Origin: Heliocidaris tuberculata
Lineage: Eukaryota > Echinodermata > Echinoidea > Camarodonta > Echinometridae
Reading direction: 5' to 3'
Length of the DNA: 64,000 nt
NCBI GenBank assembly: GCA_025618425.1
Contig: CM046849.1
Coordinates: forward strand, 33,941,962-34,005,961
In this document: positions 1-10,895 of the stretch, one piece after another
Layout of the letters: every line of letters starts with the position of its first letter
Numbering within the stretch: the first letter of the stretch is position 1
The notes under the pieces: model-generated
Databases searched by the model: none
What the model was told of the DNA's origin: nothing
The model's input: the letters and a program-made list of their open reading frames with translations, nothing else
Made by a program: the position numbers and the translations under genes

Positions 1-163
1 TTAAATGATACGTCTTAGAAAATAATGTGTGTGTGTGTGTGTGTGTGTGTATGTGGGGGTGTGTGTGTCTGGGTGTGTTACAAAATAACAAAAATATTTT
101 TCGATATTGTATCATATCTAACATCGACTTAAAAAGAAGATATCAGTCACATTTGGCTTTTAC
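1..163. repeat. GT microsatellite and repeat edge
   Basis: A (GT)n tract at 27-50 continues as a G-rich GT stretch to about 76. The AT-rich segment at about 95-160 recurs in diverged form at about 1010-1095, also just after a GT tract, so the foldback block between them is bracketed by direct copies. No coding signal is seen. Confidence 0.7.
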
Positions 164-860
164 CGAAAGGGTGGGTATCGTCACATAGCATCGCGTTGAC
201 TGGAACGCGACCATTCGTCCAAAGCCAATCCCCCCCCCCCCCCCGTTTTGCCGAAAGGGTGCGTTGGGAGCATCGGGTCTCGTCTCGTTGTCTGGAACGC
301 CACCATTCGTCCAAAGCCCCCCCCCCCCCCCCCCCCGTTTGCCTTAAGGGCGCGTTGATTTTTTTCCTCCAAATATTGTTGTTGTTGTTGTTATTATTAT
401 TATTATTATCATTATCATTGATATCAGGGGCGGATCGAGGGTTTTGTAAAGGGGGGGGGGGCGCACAAATTACCTGACAAGCAACAACAACAACAACAAC
501 AACAAAGAAATTAAAACATAAAAAAGGGTTCTAAAAGGGGGGGGGTGCACGGGCCCCCCTAAATCCGCCACTGCGTTATGACATTTTTTTTAAAGCCTGA
601 AAAAGGGAATGGGGCCGCGGCCGCTTCGCCCCCCCCCCCCCCTCCCCTGTGGACAGCCTGAAAAACGGGGGGCGGCCGATTCGGCCCCCGCCCCCTGCAT
701 CCGCCCCCTGAATATTATATTACAAAAAATCCAAACGAACCCTTTGGGCAAAACGGGGGGGGGGGGGGGGACTTTGGACGAATGGTTGCGTTCCAGTCGA
801 TGCGACGCGACACGACGCTACCCACCCTTTCGGTACAAGCCGTCACATTTTAAGGTGTAA
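164..860. repeat. Foldback repeat block with C/G homopolymers
   Basis: The stretch at 164-360 holds two copies of a unit with 'ccgaaagggtg', 'ctggaacgc' and 'ccattcgtccaaagcc', each ending in a run of 12-18 C. The same unit returns inverted at about 735-850 ('ggactttggacgaatgg', 'ccaccctttcgg'). A hAT-like element sits between the arms. Short open frames here come from the homopolymers and are not genes. Confidence 0.65.
425..573. mobile_element. hAT-like short non-autonomous element
   Basis: The left end reads 'caggggcggatcgaggg' and the right end 'taaatccgccactg'. This CAG(G/T)GGCGGAT-type inverted terminus recurs at 21280, 45484, 50124 and 50828. The interior has G-runs and 'ctgacaagcaa' followed by a CAA repeat, as in those copies. 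No clear 8 bp target duplication remains here. Confidence 0.55.
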
Positions 861-1126
861 TCTCTTTACTACAAAAGGTCCTGATATATAGCGTGCATCC
901 TGGCGCTGAATCTACGGAACACTGCCCACACCCTTATTTTTCAAAGGTTCACTCTTAGGCGATTCATTTGTTGTATGTGTGCGTGTGTGTGTGTGTGTGT
1001 GTGCATTGTAAAAAAAATAACATTATTTTGTCGATTTTTTATCATGTCTAACATCAAAGTTAAAAAAAAACAGACAATTTACGCCAGTTCCGTTTTAAGG
1101 TGTAATCTATTCATCAGAATTTAGCT

Positions 1127-1130
<4 letters not shown>
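861..1130. other. Non-coding; diverged copy of the 95-160 segment
   Basis: It includes a GT tract at about 975-1003 and a direct, diverged copy of the 95-160 segment at about 1010-1095. No gene, RNA or splice structure is recognisable. Confidence 0.5.

Positions 1131-1220
<90 letters not shown>
1131..1220. repeat. (TA)45 microsatellite
   Basis: This is an uninterrupted TA dinucleotide run of 90 bases. It abuts an inverted-repeat element (1232-2200) that has another TA tract on its far side, as expected for an element that inserted at TA. Confidence 0.95.
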
Positions 1221-1225
<5 letters not shown>

Positions 1226-1231
1226 GAGAGA

Positions 1232-2200
1232 GCGCGTATAAAAAAAAGTACCCAACTTTGGTAGCTTCTAATTAAAACGTAATAACCTCTTTGAGCTCGA
1301 AAATTATTTCATAGTAAAGAGCAACTTATATCCTGTGTAATGATACCTTATTCATAACTTTGCTGTCACGGATGACTGAGCAGCAGGCTTTTCAAAAAGT
1401 ATTGTCAAAATCCTCTCGTATCAAGTTTTGGCCTGAAGCAGCGATTGTGGGCCAAACCAATTATGCATTTGTTACTTCAGTTTGAAAACAAATGCTGAGT
1501 TATTTTTTAGTTGACTTTGTGCACTTGAATATAAAAGGTGTTACAGTCAACTCAAACTCAAAACAGTGCTTTTTACAAGCTAAATTTATGATATTTTCTT
1601 TGCCATGATAACAAAATCTTGGCTTCATCTGTATCCTTTTTTTAAGGTAAGCCTTTTTACTGAGTCATTCAAAATGGACAACATTTATTTCTTTTTTCCT
1701 GAAATTCTACTATCAATTACTTTGGTAATTCTCTACAGCATGTATCATTCCTTGTATTCTTTTTAGTATTTAAGGTCAGTAAACCTTTGAGTTCATGTGC
1801 TATTCAAGAAGGGCACCGTGTGCACCTTATGTAGGTGCAATGGTGCAATGGACAAATGAGCAGAGAGTTTTTACTTATCATGAGAAAAGAAGTTAGAAGG
1901 CTGTTTAGATAAATTAAGATTATCATATGGATTGAAACAAGGTCATTTGAAAGCTTTGATACACTAGATCACTTTAAACAATGAATCATTGAAGCACAAA
2001 GGAGAATTCAACTTGAAAATGATTTTAGACTTAAGTACATGTACACATTCATATGGCTTGATCCAAATGTCATGAATGGGGTACCACTGGACAGAAAACA
2101 AGTTATGACTTCACCTTAAGATAAATTTCAAAGTCACATTGATTATTACTTTTTATTTAGAAGTTATAAAAGTTGGGTAATTTTTTTTGGATACGCACTG
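1232..2200. mobile_element. Inverted-repeat element, family Y
   Basis: The outer ends are inverted copies: 'gcgcgtat' then 'tacccaactttgg' on the left, and 'aaaagttgggtaa' then 'atacgcac' on the right. The similarity runs well inward. A diverged half copy lies at 12310-12660, and the 1550-1950 interior recurs inside both arms of the large palindrome at 17221-18554. No transposase frame is present. TA tracts on both sides fit a mariner-like TA insertion (inference). Confidence 0.65.
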
Positions 2201-2283
2201 TATATATATATATATATATAGTGGCATTGGCGTAGACAGGTCCTCATACCTGGGAGGGGGGGGGGGTATGATTTCCCCGAAGG

Positions 2284-2333
<50 letters not shown>

Positions 2334-2416
2334 TGTGTGTGTGTGTACGTATATACGTATATAAGTATATATATATATATAGTGTGCGTGTATGTGTACG
2401 TATAAACGTATAGAAG

Positions 2417-2466
<50 letters not shown>

Positions 2467-2510
2467 TATGTATACATATATATGTATACATGTATGTATA
2501 GTGTGTGGGG
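2201..2510. repeat. Compound TA/GT/TATG microsatellite with a hAT-like remnant
   Basis: TA tracts at 2201-2220, about 2287-2330 and 2420-2460 are joined by GT and TACGTATA stretches. A fragment at 2222-2286 with 'ggcgtagacagg' and a 10-G run looks like a hAT-like terminus. The tyrosine/isoleucine-rich open frames here are microsatellite artefacts. Confidence 0.85.
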
Positions 2511-2569
2511 TGAGGGTGTGTAAACATGTATATGGTTTTTCTCTTTAAATATCCAAGATACAACTTTAA

Positions 2570-3245
2570 CATCTTGCTTTGCAATTTTGTAGTATGATTT
2601 GAATATTGAGCGAGCGAGCGAAGCGAGCGAGCAAACAATAGCAATTACATTGTGATTGCAAAATTTCACAATGAAAATTCATTTAATAAGCTATAATACT
2701 TTTAATACTTGCGAGCGTAGCGAGCGAGCATTTGGGAATACTGGCTCTAAGTCACTTTGGATTAGGGGCGCATGTTATGGAAAAGGGAAACGTGGTACTT
2801 ATCATGGGGAAAAGGACACTTCAATTATTACAAAAATAAATGAATGTGTAGAAAAGGTAGAAAAGGTAGTTCATCACAGGTGAAAAGGGGCACTTATAAC
2901 ACCTGAAAATGGGCATTTATAAGAACGGGAAAATGTTCTTATATAAAGCAGAAAAATTAAATCAGTTTCTATATACTACAAAGAAAAAAGATGACTTATT
3001 ACATTAAAAGGAATAAAAGGAATTAAAAGGGGGAAAATGCTCTCGTTGAAATAGGAGCATTTATCAAAGGTAAGGTGAGGGATGAGGTGTAATTATCAAA
3101 ATGGGTACTTAAAAGCATATGGAACTGGGACTTACTCGAAAGAAAAATGGGGGTACTTATCTGAAGTTAATGGGAAAAGAAGGGGCACCTTGCCCATATG
3201 CAACGCCCGGAGCGGTGCTTCTGACCGGGCCTACATGTTATGATT
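2570..3245. repeat. Degenerate minisatellite ('gggnacttat' motif)
   Basis: Words such as 'ggtacttatc', 'gggcacttataa', 'gggcatttataa', 'ggagcatttatc' and 'gggtacttatctg' recur every 30-90 bases. Two GAGCG clusters (about 2608-2632 and 2711-2730, 'gcgagcgaagcgagcgagc' type) sit near the left end. A 75-codon open frame crosses it without recognisable domains. Confidence 0.45.
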
Positions 3246-3788
3246 GTCATTTCATAATTCTTCTATGTATAGTTGGGTGATGATGACACAGGTCATCATC
3301 ATCCTCAATAAATATTGGGTGTGATGTATTCCCTCCTCCTCCACCACATTCGATTCCACCACATTTCCACCCCATTTCATTTCAGTTTTGCAGAATTGCA
3401 TGATCACTCCCAGATCAACACCCATATTGTATAATTTGAAGTAGATGGTTTTCACTTTCTAGTGGTGTAAAAATATATCAGGAAAAATCAGAAGCCATGA
3501 CAGCATTGTAGATAAATATTAATAAATTCATATAAATCTACAATATTGTACAAAGATATATAACATTTATATTGAAATAGAGACTATATAAAAATAAAAT
3601 TAATACATAATATATCAAATTATGTTTATCTACAACATAATATAGAAATGTATATTTTCCACCACTTTTTTTGTTGTTGGTGGGGTGAAACCTAGGGGGG
3701 GGGGGGGGGATGTTTGTACACACCATCCCCCCACCCGAAAAGTTGGGGGGTGCATACCCCCCATCCCCCCGCTATCTACGCTCCTGTA
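3246..3788. other. Non-coding; hAT-like terminal remnant at the right
   Basis: AT-rich sequence without gene signals. At about 3675-3788 there are G- and C-runs and the terminus-like word 'tctacgctcctg', suggesting a degraded hAT-like element. Confidence 0.4.
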
Positions 3789-3790
3789 TA

Positions 3791-4499
3791 GTGGGATGAA
3801 TTCAAACCAAAGATGACGCAGGATACTCAGGAAATTTAAGTTTTCGTCTTTCGACTTCTTCAGAAATTTATTCTGAAACAGTTATAAAGAGAAGATACAA
3901 TCACTCAGAAAGGCATGACAAAAACTTACGACGCACTAAGTATGTGAGAATAATTCACCATATAATTCGTATAGTCCATGTAGTATATATGTAGATTGTC
4001 GTATGAACTCGGTGACCTGTTTACTCTCAAATATATGCACTTAGTGCATTTCAGGTACTTAATGAATATTCATGATATTACCCATGGCAACACATGCGCA
4101 TTGGCAATGCGCAGTACGCTTTTTAACACCAGTGGGTATCTAAGCAACTCAAAACTATCAAAACTATTAACATTATTCAAGGAATTCAAAAAGACCTTGA
4201 CATCACTTCTTTCTACGACAGGTATGTCTGCTTTATTATATTTGAGATTTCAGTATTTTTACATGATATTTCTACTGAAAGTAATATTAGTCCATCAATT
4301 TTTGAATGATTGTGTCTTCTCTTCGTATTTTGTGAATTATTCTCACACACTTAGTGCTTCGTTAGTTTTTGTCATGCCTTGCTGAGTGATTGTATCTTCT
4401 CTTTATAACTGTTTCAGAATAAATTTCTGAAGAAGTCGAAAGACGAAAGCTTAAATTTCCTGAGTATCCTGCGTCATCTTTGGTTTGAATTCCTCCCAC
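3791..4499. mobile_element. MITE with ~170 bp terminal inverted repeats, TA target
   Basis: The left end 'gtgggatgaattcaaacc' and right end 'ggtttgaattcctcccac' are inverted copies, and similarity continues inward for about 170 bases on each side, through the 'cgtctttcgacttcttcag' segment. Both ends are flanked by TA, giving a TA target duplication of the Tc1/mariner type. The 330-base interior encodes nothing recognisable; a 129-codon frame crosses interior and arm and has no domain. Confidence 0.8.
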
Positions 4500-4556
4500 T
4501 ATGTTCTATATCACCCAAACCAAAGCGAATGGTAAAAGTAGACTCAACATCATCAC

Positions 4557-4558
<2 letters not shown>

Positions 4559-4613
<55 letters not shown>

Positions 4614-4784
4614 GTGTGTGTGTGTTTAGGGTGGGTGCGTGCAAGAGTGTGTGTGCGTGTGTGCGCGTGTGTGTGTGTTTAAACCAAGTTTTCACTTCAA
4701 GAAAACGGTGTGAATACCGTCGAAAATTCGTGAGAGGAAATAAAGAAGTTGGATAAAAGCATGAAATTTCTACTATTTGGTTTT

Positions 4785-4816
<32 letters not shown>
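4559..4816. repeat. TA and GT microsatellites
   Basis: (TA)n at 4559-4605, a GT-rich stretch to about 4680 and a second TA tract at 4788-4816. There is no coding signal between them. Confidence 0.9.
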
Positions 4817-4819
<3 letters not shown>

Positions 4820-4876
4820 AAGAAATGTTCCTCGAACACAACGCTGAGATCACTCATAGTTGTTTTAGTGGAAGGT

Positions 4877-5304
4877 ATATTGAAAGAAATGTCACTATGA
4901 GACGGTCGTAGCTTTTATTGTCCTCCTTTATTTGTCAAGCTTTCGATCAATGATCTTCATCAGGACTGCATAAAAACACAAAATGATGATTTAACATTTA
5001 CATCGGAATGTACATTTCAATGATGTTGATGATAAGAACAATACGATACCATTACTACTACTGCTACTAATGATAATAATAATAATAGTAATGATAAAAA
5101 TAATAACGAAAGCAATAACAATAATAATAATGATAATAATAATAATAATCATCATTATAATAATTACAATAATTAATGTTATAATTATAATGATTAGTAC
5201 TTAACAATTGTAAGAAATTGAAATGTATATTCCGATGTAAATGTCAACCATCATTTTGTGTTTTTATACAGTCCTGATGAAGAGCCTCATAGTGACATTT
5301 CTTT

Positions 5305-5309
<5 letters not shown>
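4877..5309. mobile_element. Foldback element with hairpin motif
   Basis: The left arm (4877-5020) and right arm (5212-5309) are inverted copies, sharing 'ttgaaagaaatgtcactatg' and 'cagtcctgatgaaga' in opposite orientation. The right arm lacks about 75 bases present in the left. The loop is A/T-rich trinucleotide sequence. TA tracts flank it, and 'attgtaagaaatgtt' at 4816 recurs at 11726 beside another TA tract. Confidence 0.65.
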
Positions 5310-5337
<28 letters not shown>

Positions 5338-5342
<5 letters not shown>

Positions 5343-5880
5343 CGATCCCAAATCCACAAAAGATCGAACAGAAGAATCGAACAAAAGATGTTATATTTTA
5401 GATGATATGTGATTTATTCTTAATATGACATGAAAACAACAGCAAATATTACATATAATTAACAAAGACTTACAATTTCTCAGCTGGGAAACTTCTAATC
5501 CACAGAATATGAATTCAAGGTATAAGTCCAGAATGTTCTTGAAGTGTAGAGTAAGTTGGATGCTAATCCACAATAATAAATCCCAAATAGTAAAACCAAA
5601 TGGTATGTTGTCCAACTGGTAAAAGAAGATTCCAGAGGATCCAGCCGAAGAATGTCCAAGATAATTGAGGAAATCATCGATGTCGATGACGATGTCCAAC
5701 AAGATGTCGATAAACATGTTGACCACAATGTCGATAATGATGTCAACCATGATGTCGATAACGATGTCGAATACTATGTCAAGGATGATGTCCAAGATGA
5801 GGTCCAAGACGATCTCCAAAGGTTGATATCAGTATGATCAATATCAGATGGTGATAACTTGAGAATTTTCACAATATATG
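5338..5880. repeat. GATGTCGAT minisatellite and flank
   Basis: Between about 5677 and 5822 a roughly 12-15 base unit of the form 'gatgtcgataac' repeats about ten times. It gives open frames on both strands (Val-Asp rich on plus, Ile-Asp rich on minus, up to 142 codons) with low complexity and no start context. I regard these frames as by-products. The flank at 5338-5640 is unclassified. Confidence 0.6.
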
Positions 5881-6219
5881 CTCTACGATGTTAAGCAAGG
5901 TTCCCACTTAGCCGAGTTGGAGTCTCGAGTTGTGCCGAGCTGCGCGAGCTTGAACTCGCGTGAACTCGCGAGAAATTTGCCTATTTTATGAGACTTGCAT
6001 AAGTGATATACGACGCAACATCGAGTTTACTACGATAGCTGTACTAGTGAACCGAGCGCCAAACGACTCACACCGAGCGTGGTATGAGTTGCGATGACCT
6101 GTGTACGACTTATACCGATCTGTCAACGGGTTATCAAGATCTTGTTACGAGTGATAAGAGCTTTCTACGAGTTTCATACGATCAAGGGGGCGGGAAATGC
6201 ATATTTTTTGGCGCTCTGC

Positions 6220-6366
6220 AAAATAAAGATAGATGCCAGAAGCATTTTCGCTCTGCTTGAGGAAGAAGAGACCTTGATCTTCTGCACATTTGGTGCGACC
6301 CTGTTGTCATGCAGAAAAAAAAATGTTCAGGAGGAGATCAAAGTGATGCAAAGGGGCCATTGTTAG
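6220..6366 (+). pseudogene. Possible Harbinger transposase N-terminal remnant
   Basis: The open frame includes 'ALLEEEETLIF' followed by a lysine/arginine patch, then a stop at 6364-6366. Harbinger transposases (HARBI1 family) often start with a leucine/glutamate-rich stretch followed by basic residues, and the position just inside the left terminus fits. No catalytic domain follows. Chance similarity in a short low-complexity run is possible, so this is a weak call. Confidence 0.25.
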
Positions 6367-6369
6367 TCA

Positions 6370-6970
6370 CATGTGTGACAAAAAAAAAATCAATAAAATA
6401 AAATAAAAAACAGGGAACTGGGCTATTGTGAGCTCTATAATTTTAATAACCTTCCAAGTGTGTTTGTTTTTCATGTGTAAACAGTAAATACAGACATAGG
6501 TACATGGATTAAATAACCAACAAAAAAAATGTTAATGATGATACCAGAGGTCACGTTCAGGTCACGTGTGTGCCCTCGCACAGAAGCAGGTTTTTTAAAC
6601 TTACATTTTTTCTTTAAATCTCTCTGAATTTTCAGAAGCTTTAATGTTCATATATAATTTCATGGTACTATTGCTTAGAAAATAGCATTAATTCTGTTGT
6701 AGAGTTAATTGCATAATATTTTTGTATCATGATGTATGGTCACGTGTGTGACATGCCATAGGTACAGATTTGATGAGCTATTGAAAAAATCATAATATTT
6801 AGTATTTTTAATTCATTTTGCAATAGCTCTATATGAATTATCATCACTACGGTAGAAAGTGATTCTGACATCTTTTCTTTATGAAAAATACAGCGGGAAC
6901 ACACAACTTTTTTGTGTTTTTCATGTTCATACATTTATGGATATCATTTATTGATATATTTATTGAGTTA
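6370..6970. other. Non-coding interior of the composite element
   Basis: AT-rich sequence with repeated 'gtcacgtgtgtgac'-like words (about 6368, 6556, 6739 and again 8309). No gene, splice or RNA signal is recognised. Confidence 0.4.
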
Positions 6971-6974
6971 CTGT

Positions 6975-7086
6975 GGAGGTGTTTTGGTCTAGTAGATAAG
7001 TAACCGACTAACCGTATTGCAGATCACAAGGTATGGGGTTCAATTTAATTGCCGTTGCACTAACGTCCTTTGGCAAGACATTTATC

Positions 7087-7132
<46 letters not shown>
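6975..7132 (+). mobile_element. tRNA-derived SINE with (TTTA)n tail
   Basis: A Pol III A-box-like 'tggtctagtagataag' and a B-box-like 'ggggttcaattt' are followed by 'tcctttggcaagacattt' and a (TTTA)n tail from about 7085. The 'tcctttg(g/a)caag' body matches the better-preserved SINE at 28780-29000. Such SINEs are transcribed by Pol III and mobilised by LINE enzymes. Confidence 0.6.
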
Positions 7133-7134
<2 letters not shown>

Positions 7135-7516
7135 TTTTCATATTTATACAGAGTAGCCTGTTCAGCTCAAAATACATTGAATATAATAACACAAAGCAAA
7201 TTATGTACATGAAAAACAATCAGAAAAGCTGGTCTTCCACAGGGCTCTGTCAGTTGAAATAACAATAACAACAACATCAACAACAACAAATATTGAAATG
7301 ACGATTTAAAGAAAGTGAAAAATTAAATAAATGATGAACAAAATGAATGAAACAATTTAAGTGTACATAACAGTAAATATTAGGCTAAAAGAGCAAAATA
7401 AAGCCTACCGAAAGGACAAGGTTAAGTGAAAGTCAAATAGAGATGATGAAACGATGGGTTACCACTTGAAAAAATAGATAAGGAATATGTCAGGTCTTGC
7501 CGTGGAATGGAAGGAA

Positions 7517-8044
7517 TTACAAAATGGCTTGACAGGATTCGTTCAACGTATGCTTAAATAAATGCAATTTAGTAAGGTTTCTTACATTTTCTGGTAGGTC
7601 ATTCCATCTCGTTGATGCACGGTATATAAATGAATCCTGATAGAATTTCGTTCGGCATTTTGGCTTCCGAATAATTTTCTTTTGACAGCTTCTGGTTTGT
7701 CGGAAGGAAACATTTTCTACAAAGGTGATTCTTTTGGATAGAGGAAGTGGGACTAAGCCATTAACACATTTGAACATCATAATACATGATGATTTCCAAA
7801 ATAGTTTGTCAAGGATGGGCCAGTCTAATTGTCTAAAAACCTCGGTGGATGGGATTTCCCATGTCAATTTTGAGATCATATAGGCAGCTCTCTTATGGAG
7901 TCGGTTTAGAGTATTGTAATTCATTTCTGTTCGGCCAGACCAGACATTACAACAATATAAAAAATGAGGAACATTATCTGCATTTACCATGCTCGATCCA
8001 GGTGCAGTAAGTGAGTACCTGTAGAATTTATTTCTTGAATGCAT
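7517..8044 (-). pseudogene. LINE reverse transcriptase C-terminal fragment
   Basis: The 175-codon frame carries the pattern of the region just C-terminal to a non-LTR reverse transcriptase: a 'YCCNVWSG' segment, then 'LNRLHKRAAYMI', 'FRQLDWPILDKLFW', 'MFKCVNGLVPLPL' and near the end 'ASTRWNDLPENVR'. This layout is familiar from Jockey, CR1 and related animal LINEs. The catalytic fingers/palm and the endonuclease are absent, so it is a 5'-truncated copy. The homology probably starts near residue 26, and the listed start is arbitrary. It sits inside the Harbinger-like element; its 3' side faces the (TTTA)n tract. Confidence 0.75.
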
Positions 8045-8980
8045 TGAGCGCTACGGTTTTCGTGGTAAAAACCAGGGTAATAATATGCCTGTAGGGCCCT
8101 CAGGAAGAACAGTATTTAATACTGATGAGGTAAACAAGACATATAAGTATTATTATTATTAATTCTTATTATTATTATTGTTATTGTAAGTATAATATAT
8201 CCTTATCATTATAGTATTATCATTATTATTAATGTTCAGACCAAAGAATCAGAGTAAACAAATCAAAATTGTATTTTTCAAATAGCATAAACTTTTTATG
8301 TTTTGGGGTCACGTGTGTGACATTAGAATTACTTAATTATGCATGTTAATTATTACATAATGCATAGAAGAATTTTCCTTTTCCTTCAACTTAAAAACTT
8401 GCAAAAGGACCTAGGAAGGGTGTGATTTCACTATATAGTAACAACAACTATTAAAGTTCATACTGAGAAATGATTATTAGGCCTATATGGTGAAAAAAAA
8501 GATTTTTTTTTTTTTTTTTTTACTTTAAGTTATGTCAATGTAATTGTAAGCAATTTAGCATACTTGGGTCTTCAATTATTTTTTTTAATGTGATCCACTT
8601 AACTTTAGACAGTATACTCTTCAAGAATATACTATTCAAAAACAGCAAGAATTAACTGCATTTTTTAGGTCAAAAAAGTTTCACTTTACAAAGAATGTTC
8701 CACTACCGCAATGTCCACTACAGCAATGTCCTTTATCGCAATGTCCAGCACTCTTGGATGTCTTGAGCCGAGGCATGTTTCTTGCCTTCTTTGTTGGTAG
8801 TTGTGAAATGCAATGGCGATGGCCTATTTTTCTGTGTGCGTTTAGGACTGAATAAATATGTTCTATCTTGAAAATACTTTTGGGAAAATGAAATCACTAC
8901 ATATTTATAGGCCAGCTGACATATCATGGTGTGCTTGCAATGCACTCTGAGTAAGCTCATACGAAACTCACTGTAAGTCG
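8045..8980. other. Non-coding interior of the composite element
   Basis: ATT-rich tracts at about 8147-8235 and a T-run at 8503-8521. At 8700-8755 the word 'cgcaatgtccactac' repeats three to four times. No gene is recognised. Confidence 0.4.
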
Positions 8981-9432
8981 CCGTGCTCGATCTAAACTCG
9001 CGCTAATCTCGTGGGCAACTCCGTCTGACTCGTAACACAATCGTAGTGCTAGTAACCCACTCTTGGAAACTCGAATAGCACTCGGGTATACTTGAAGGTG
9101 GCGAGTTATGAAGAGTGCATCTCGACCTTTTTACGAGTAATGCGAGTATGTTGCGAGTATTGCGAGTATATTACGAGTGTAAACGAGTTCAGCACGAGTT
9201 ACAACGAGTTAGTGAAAATTTTGAACATGTTCAAAAATTTTGGAACTGCTTGCGACTTCAAGGAGAGTTGTGCAGAGCTCCAACGAGTTACGCCGAGCCG
9301 TGCCGAGTTGTTGCGAGTTATCCCCAGTTACATGAAGAGCTTTACGCGAGTTATCGCGAATGCCTCCTTCAGGCAACTCGCCGCAACTCTCCATAACTCG
9401 CCACTATAACTCCGCTAAGTAGGAACCCTGCT

Positions 9433-10460
9433 ATAGTCAAGGTATAAATATATAAGTGAAGAATCTTCTGGAAGGAAGTTATTTTCCTGTTCTCTTTATG
9501 TATTTATGAACATAAAAATTTCTAGAAGAGAAATCATTAGTCATATGTGAAAAGTGAGTGTACTCTGTAACAGTGAAAGAATCATCAATTACATAGTAAA
9601 TAATGCACGTCCAGTAGAGAAAGAACATTCTAGATCATTACATTATGTGTGATGTACATCATTTTACAACCGAAAAGATTAATATAAAGATGAATATGTA
9701 TATCTCGGACATTGGAATCAAATGCACTATATCGCAATAAAAAGTATTTTTTGAAAGTTGAAAAAAAATTGAATACAAATTTAGGTTTCATTTTAAAAAT
9801 GGGCTATTAAAATCCAGACCCGTTTCATTCCAAAAGTAGTTAAATCCACTAACTTAATAGGTCATTTAGGATTTGTTCATATAACTACATTCCCTAAAGC
9901 TATGAATTAAGATTTTTGCGCATTATGGTGCAGCTACCAGTCTAGATCATTAGTGCCAAATTTTGATCTGATTAACCGGCTTTTAAAATTTCTATAAACA
10001 TTTTTGGATTTAGTCCCTTTTGGAATGAAACATTGAAAAATCCCTGTCTTTAGAAAAGATAAGAAAATATTTTTAAAAAGTTATTTAAAAACAGATATCA
10101 ACAAATCAACATCTGAAAAGATGTAAAATGTACTCTGCTAGCAATATTCATGTGTTTCGTGTTGAATGTCAATTATTAAAGGTGTTTAAATGTTCAGAAA
10201 AAGACAATCGACTAAGGTTTCATTCCAAAAGGGACTGAATCCATGGAAATTAATATTATAAAAAATTCTTTAAAAATGAATTTCATTGCAAGATTTTTAA
10301 AAACATGATTGAATTAATCTAAGACAAAAGCCCTACCGTATATATCAAAATAAAGTTATAGTGGACAAGTGAAAGTGGTAAATTAAAAAATCTCAAATTA
10401 CTCAAAAACGCAAAAATGTGGATTTAGCCCCTTTTGGAATAAACTCTTCATACATATATA
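9433..10460. repeat. Non-coding with four alternating copies of one ~26 bp motif
   Basis: The word 'tttcattccaaaag' followed by '(ggac)t(g/a)aatcca' occurs near 9827 and 10217 and, inverted, near 10006 and 10424, about 180-210 bases apart. The rest is AT-rich without coding signal. The alternation suggests two foldback units or a nested inverted repeat. Confidence 0.5.
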
Positions 10461-10715
10461 TTCGACTTTATTATGCCGTCAAAGTTTATCAGTCACAGAC
10501 AATAATATCAACATACACTTTGATTTCGATACATAACTCGTGAAAAGGCAAATATGGCTGTTCTCTGCAAATAGAACATTATAAGTATAACCTTACATGA
10601 AACATTATTGAAAACACGGGGAAAAAAAGAAAAAAAAAAGAAAAACAAGTTTATGGGCAAATTACTTAAGAGTGTGTGTGTGTGTGTGTGTGTGTGTAAG
10701 TAAATGGGTTTTTAC

Positions 10716-10895
10716 AGACGTGTATCAATCAGATATGATTATTTACGTCTGGGGACCGACCTTTAACGTCACCATCTTGAAGACGTGACTCAGTCTCGAA
10801 TCTGGGTCCGCTGAATCAGTTTATAACTTCCACTGTTGGCTCGATTACAGGCGCACGCCACAACGTCCAGAGTAACGAATTATCTTTGGTTACAT
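10716..10895 (-). mobile_element. SINE-like Pol III segment
   Basis: On the minus strand 'gtggcgtgcgcctgtaatc' resembles a Pol III A-box region (also 7SL/Alu-like), and 'cagattcgagactgag' resembles a B box. 'gatggtgacgttaaaggtcg' follows. The order fits a SINE or a 7SL-derived sequence. A GT microsatellite at 10672-10697 lies at its 3' side. Confidence 0.35.

Larger units (their letters stand above)
5894..9432. mobile_element. Harbinger-like composite element, ~3.5 kb
   Basis: The left end 'agcaaggttcccacttagc' and right end 'gctaagtaggaaccctgct' are inverted copies. About 200 bases at the left end and 450 at the right are packed with a CGAGT word in both orientations. The flanks are TTA on the left and ATA on the right, so the target duplication is imperfect. 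The interior holds a possible transposase N-terminal remnant (6220-6366), a SINE and a LINE fragment. The PIF/Harbinger assignment rests on similarity in style to the elements at 27868 and 36192, which have clean TWA duplications. Confidence 0.55.

Noticed and set aside
2153..2669. Frames up to 163 codons rich in Tyr and Ile on the minus strand
   Set aside because: They derive from TA/GT microsatellites; no signal peptide or domain.
3996..4385. 129-codon plus-strand frame
   Set aside because: It crosses the interior and one terminal arm of a MITE and lacks any recognisable domain.
5391..5819. 142-codon minus frame with Asp-Ile repeats that looks membrane-like
   Set aside because: The first half is the GATGTCGAT minisatellite; the rest has no homology I recognise and no splice context.
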